7,004 bases of DNA from NCBI GenBank assembly GCA_028704125.1, contig JAQVLM010000170.1:1-7004 (forward strand), given 5' to 3'. Source of the DNA: Opitutales bacterium (GTDB lineage Bacteria; Verrucomicrobiota; Verrucomicrobiia; Opitutales; JAFGAQ01). Below, in pieces: positions 5,326 through 7,004 of the stretch (positions are counted from its first letter, which is position 1; each line of letters opens with the position of its first letter). The notes under the pieces were generated by a model. The model was not told the DNA's origin. It searched no databases and was given only the letters and a program-made list of their open reading frames with translations. The position numbers and the translations under genes are program-made.

Positions 5326-7004
5326 TCAGCTTTTCGGTTCAGTCCCGGCATCTTCACCCGTCTGTTCTTCACTGGACGTTGCGTCCTCTACAACTTCGGG
5401 ATCCTTGGATTCGACTTCGCCAACCTCCTTTACGGACTCCGCATCCGGAACAGGTTCAAGCGACGGCGCATCTGCAGAGCTCTCAGGACGTTCATCCGCT
5501 ACGGAAACAGTTGCATCCGTGTCCGCAGATTCAATCACCGGGACAGAAACCGAACCGCTCTCGGGTTCAGAAACTGAATCCTCCGGCTTCTGCCCGCCAT
5601 CCGGACCGCTTGATTCATCCGGTTTCCGGTTTCCGGTTTGCCGTTGTTTGTCTTCGGCCTGAGTCATCGGAAGCGCCTTGTCCGCATAGAGCCGATCATC
5701 CGCATATTCGGTGACATAGCCTTCCGACACCAACCAACGCAAATCCTGAAGGAGCTGCTTCTTCGCATCTTCCGTGGCTTCCACTCCGGTTTCCGCAAAG
5801 TATTCCTCCAACAACTTGACTTGAGTGATTTCGGGATGCGATTCAACAAATCCGATCAAAGCCTGCAAACTGGCACTGAAGACCGTATCGCTGTAACGGT
5901 GCTTGCGCTTGACCGCGCAAACATAGGTGATTCCTTTCGATCCCCTCTTGGTAAAGTGCAAGTTGCAGCGACGCAAACGGCCCCGCAGATGATTGGCGGT
6001 GTCCAACGGAAAACGACGCTGATCCTCCAACATCACCTCGATCGACCGGCGCAGGTTTCCTTGAGGCATCAATTCAACCTTCTCACCGGGAATCTTCCAT
6101 TTCTCCTTTTGCACCACCACCTGTTGCTTGCGGTTGGTCATGAGGAAAAACCGGATTTCGTCCAAGGTATGCAAAACCCTCGGCTCTTCACCCGATCCCT
6201 CAGCTGCGATAACCGTGTATTGTCGGGAAACCTTCATCTTGTCCACCCAGGCTTGAATCACTTCCGGTTCCTTGACCGATTCCACCTTTTCAAGGTATCG
6301 ATCATAGGACATCCCCTGAATGTTGCGGTTGAAATGATCCTTCAAGATGTCCTGATACCGGTGATAGTTTGGAGGCCCAATCAGATCTCCGGTAATCTGA
6401 CAGCGGTTGACAAACTGGAAGTTGCCCTTGGGAGGATCAACCTCAACTTCGCTCACTTCGAAGAACCGATCCAAATGGTGAGCCAACACATGATTGAACG
6501 CTTCCTCCTCCGACTCAAAGGGAATCTGATCCGGCACCGAAATGAACAGACCCGATCCCACATTCGGCAAGGTGCTCAGCATCACCGTAAAACGGTTTTC
6601 CTTGGCCAATACAATGCGACACAATTCGAAAAGCTCGTAGGTTTTGAAAGTCGTCTTCATCGCTTTGACAAGCATATCAAACGGCTTGTCCTGAGCGACA
6701 AACATCACCTGGACCGTTGGCTCAAACTGCTGGGCGAAATCCCTCGGATGCCGACGTTCACGCCCGGCAAAAGCATTTCCATCCCGCTGGGGACGACCCT
6801 CCGCATTGCCAGCCCGCGCATCCTGCCTGGCTCCGTCGCTCCTTTCACGCGGTCCATTTCCACCACGAAAATCCCGTCGATCACGGGGAGCATTGCCCCT
6901 CCCGGATCGCTCACGCCTACCGCCACGCCTCTCTCCTCTATCGGATACCTCATACTTCCGGAGGGTATCTTCCGAGCGTTTTCTTCCGGATTCACTTGCC
7001 CAAT
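5326..7004 (-). CDS. unknown protein with RGG-rich head, winged-helix-like segment and acidic tail (5' end outside window)
   Basis: The function is not recognised. The frame is open from the window edge through 7002 down to the TGA at 5328-5326, giving 558 visible residues. A GTG-ATG pair lies at 6708-6703, but 98 in-frame codons upstream have no stop and run smoothly into the domain, so the true start is probably off the window. Visible residues 1-98 contain 24 Arg, with RG/RGG motifs at about 22-48 (SDRGERRGGRRERSGRG, FRGGNG), typical of disordered RNA-binding segments. Residues about 94-270 look folded, with VQVMFVAQDKPFDMLVKAM and GPPNYHRYQDILKDHF. A basic patch NHLRGRLRRCNLHFTKRGSK lies at 337-356. 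Residues about 373-445 have a winged-helix-like pattern ending in LVSEGYVTEYADDRLYAD. The last 110 residues are low-complexity with 31 Asp/Glu. I recall similar proteins from Opitutae-type Verrucomicrobiota, unverified. A nucleic-acid-binding role is inference. mutS follows by 62 bp. Confidence 0.85.
   Translation of the reverse strand, partial: WASESGRKRSEDTLRKYEVSDRGERRGGRRERSGRGNAPRDRRDFRGGNGPRERSDGARQDARAGNAEGRPQRDGNAFAGRERRHPRDFAQQFEPTVQVMFVAQDKPFDMLVKAMKTTFKTYELFELCRIVLAKENRFTVMLSTLPNVGSGLFISVPDQIPFESEEEAFNHVLAHHLDRFFEVSEVEVDPPKGNFQFVNRCQITGDLIGPPNYHRYQDILKDHFNRNIQGMSYDRYLEKVESVKEPEVIQAWVDKMKVSRQYTVIAAEGSGEEPRVLHTLDEIRFFLMTNRKQQVVVQKEKWKIPGEKVELMPQGNLRRSIEVMLEDQRRFPLDTANHLRGRLRRCNLHFTKRGSKGITYVCAVKRKHRYSDTVFSASLQALIGFVESHPEITQVKLLEEYFAETGVEATEDAKKQLLQDLRWLVSEGYVTEYADDRLYADKALPMTQAEDKQRQTGNRKPDESSGPDGGQKPEDSVSEPESGSVSVPVIESADTDATVSVADERPESSADAPSLEPVPDAESVKEVGEVESKDPEVVEDATSSEEQTGEDAGTEPKS
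5619..5639 (-). repeat. three tandem copies of a heptamer inside the RGG-protein gene
   Basis: CCGGTTT on the plus strand occurs three times without interruption (5619-5625, 5626-5632, 5633-5639). On the coding strand it spells QTGNRKP, just after the winged-helix-like segment and at the beginning of the acidic tail. The unit length is not a multiple of three, so gain or loss of one copy would shift the frame and change the whole tail. Three copies is few for high slippage rates. Confidence 0.8.

Noticed and set aside
5321..5662. Ser/Thr/Gly-rich plus-strand frame of 113 codons
   Set aside because: It is the complement of the acidic low-complexity tail. Its low complexity is inherited from the other strand.
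6705..6995. 96-codon minus-strand frame in a different phase from the RGG head
   Set aside because: It ends exactly where the neighbouring frame runs on without interruption into the folded domain. The RG-rich frame is stop-free to the window edge and continuous with the downstream protein, so this one is taken as a shadow.

Overview
All five genes supported here lie on the minus strand. In transcription order, from high to low coordinates, they are: a conserved-looking protein of unknown function with an Arg/Gly-rich N-terminus (5' end outside the window), mutS (DNA mismatch recognition), an NADPH-dependent FMN reductase-family flavoprotein, a single-pass membrane protein with a Ser/Arg-rich cytoplasmic head, and cimA-type citramalate synthase (3' end outside the window). 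Both edge genes are open to the window border, so each is longer than what is visible. I found no tRNA, rRNA, CRISPR array, insertion sequence, phage gene or convincing rho-independent terminator. Coding density is high and the gaps are short (62 to 275 bp).

The genome is bacterial with moderate G+C. Three things suggest Verrucomicrobiota (Opitutae-like), and this is inference only: the style of the RGG-headed unknown protein, which resembles proteins I recall from that group; the citramalate synthase subtype; and the lack of Shine-Dalgarno sequences before all four visible starts. No 16S or other decisive marker is present.

Layout. 7004-5326: unknown protein with a positively charged RG-rich head, a folded centre ending in a winged-helix-like segment, and an acidic low-complexity tail. 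5263-2714: complete 849-residue MutS ending in a sliding-clamp-type QLSLF motif. 2591-2055: 178-residue flavodoxin-fold reductase behind a short AT-rich, promoter-like gap. 1930-1073: 285-residue membrane-anchored protein. 1072-798: 275 bp gap with small inverted repeats and a very short upstream frame. 797-1: first 265 residues of citramalate synthase.

The genes do not form an obvious pathway. MutS and the RGG protein are close enough (62 bp) to be co-transcribed. The reductase, the membrane protein and cimA each have a gap of over 100 bp before their start and may have their own promoters. The main candidate for something undescribed is the RGG-headed, acidic-tailed protein upstream of mutS. 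The rest is ordinary chromosomal housekeeping.
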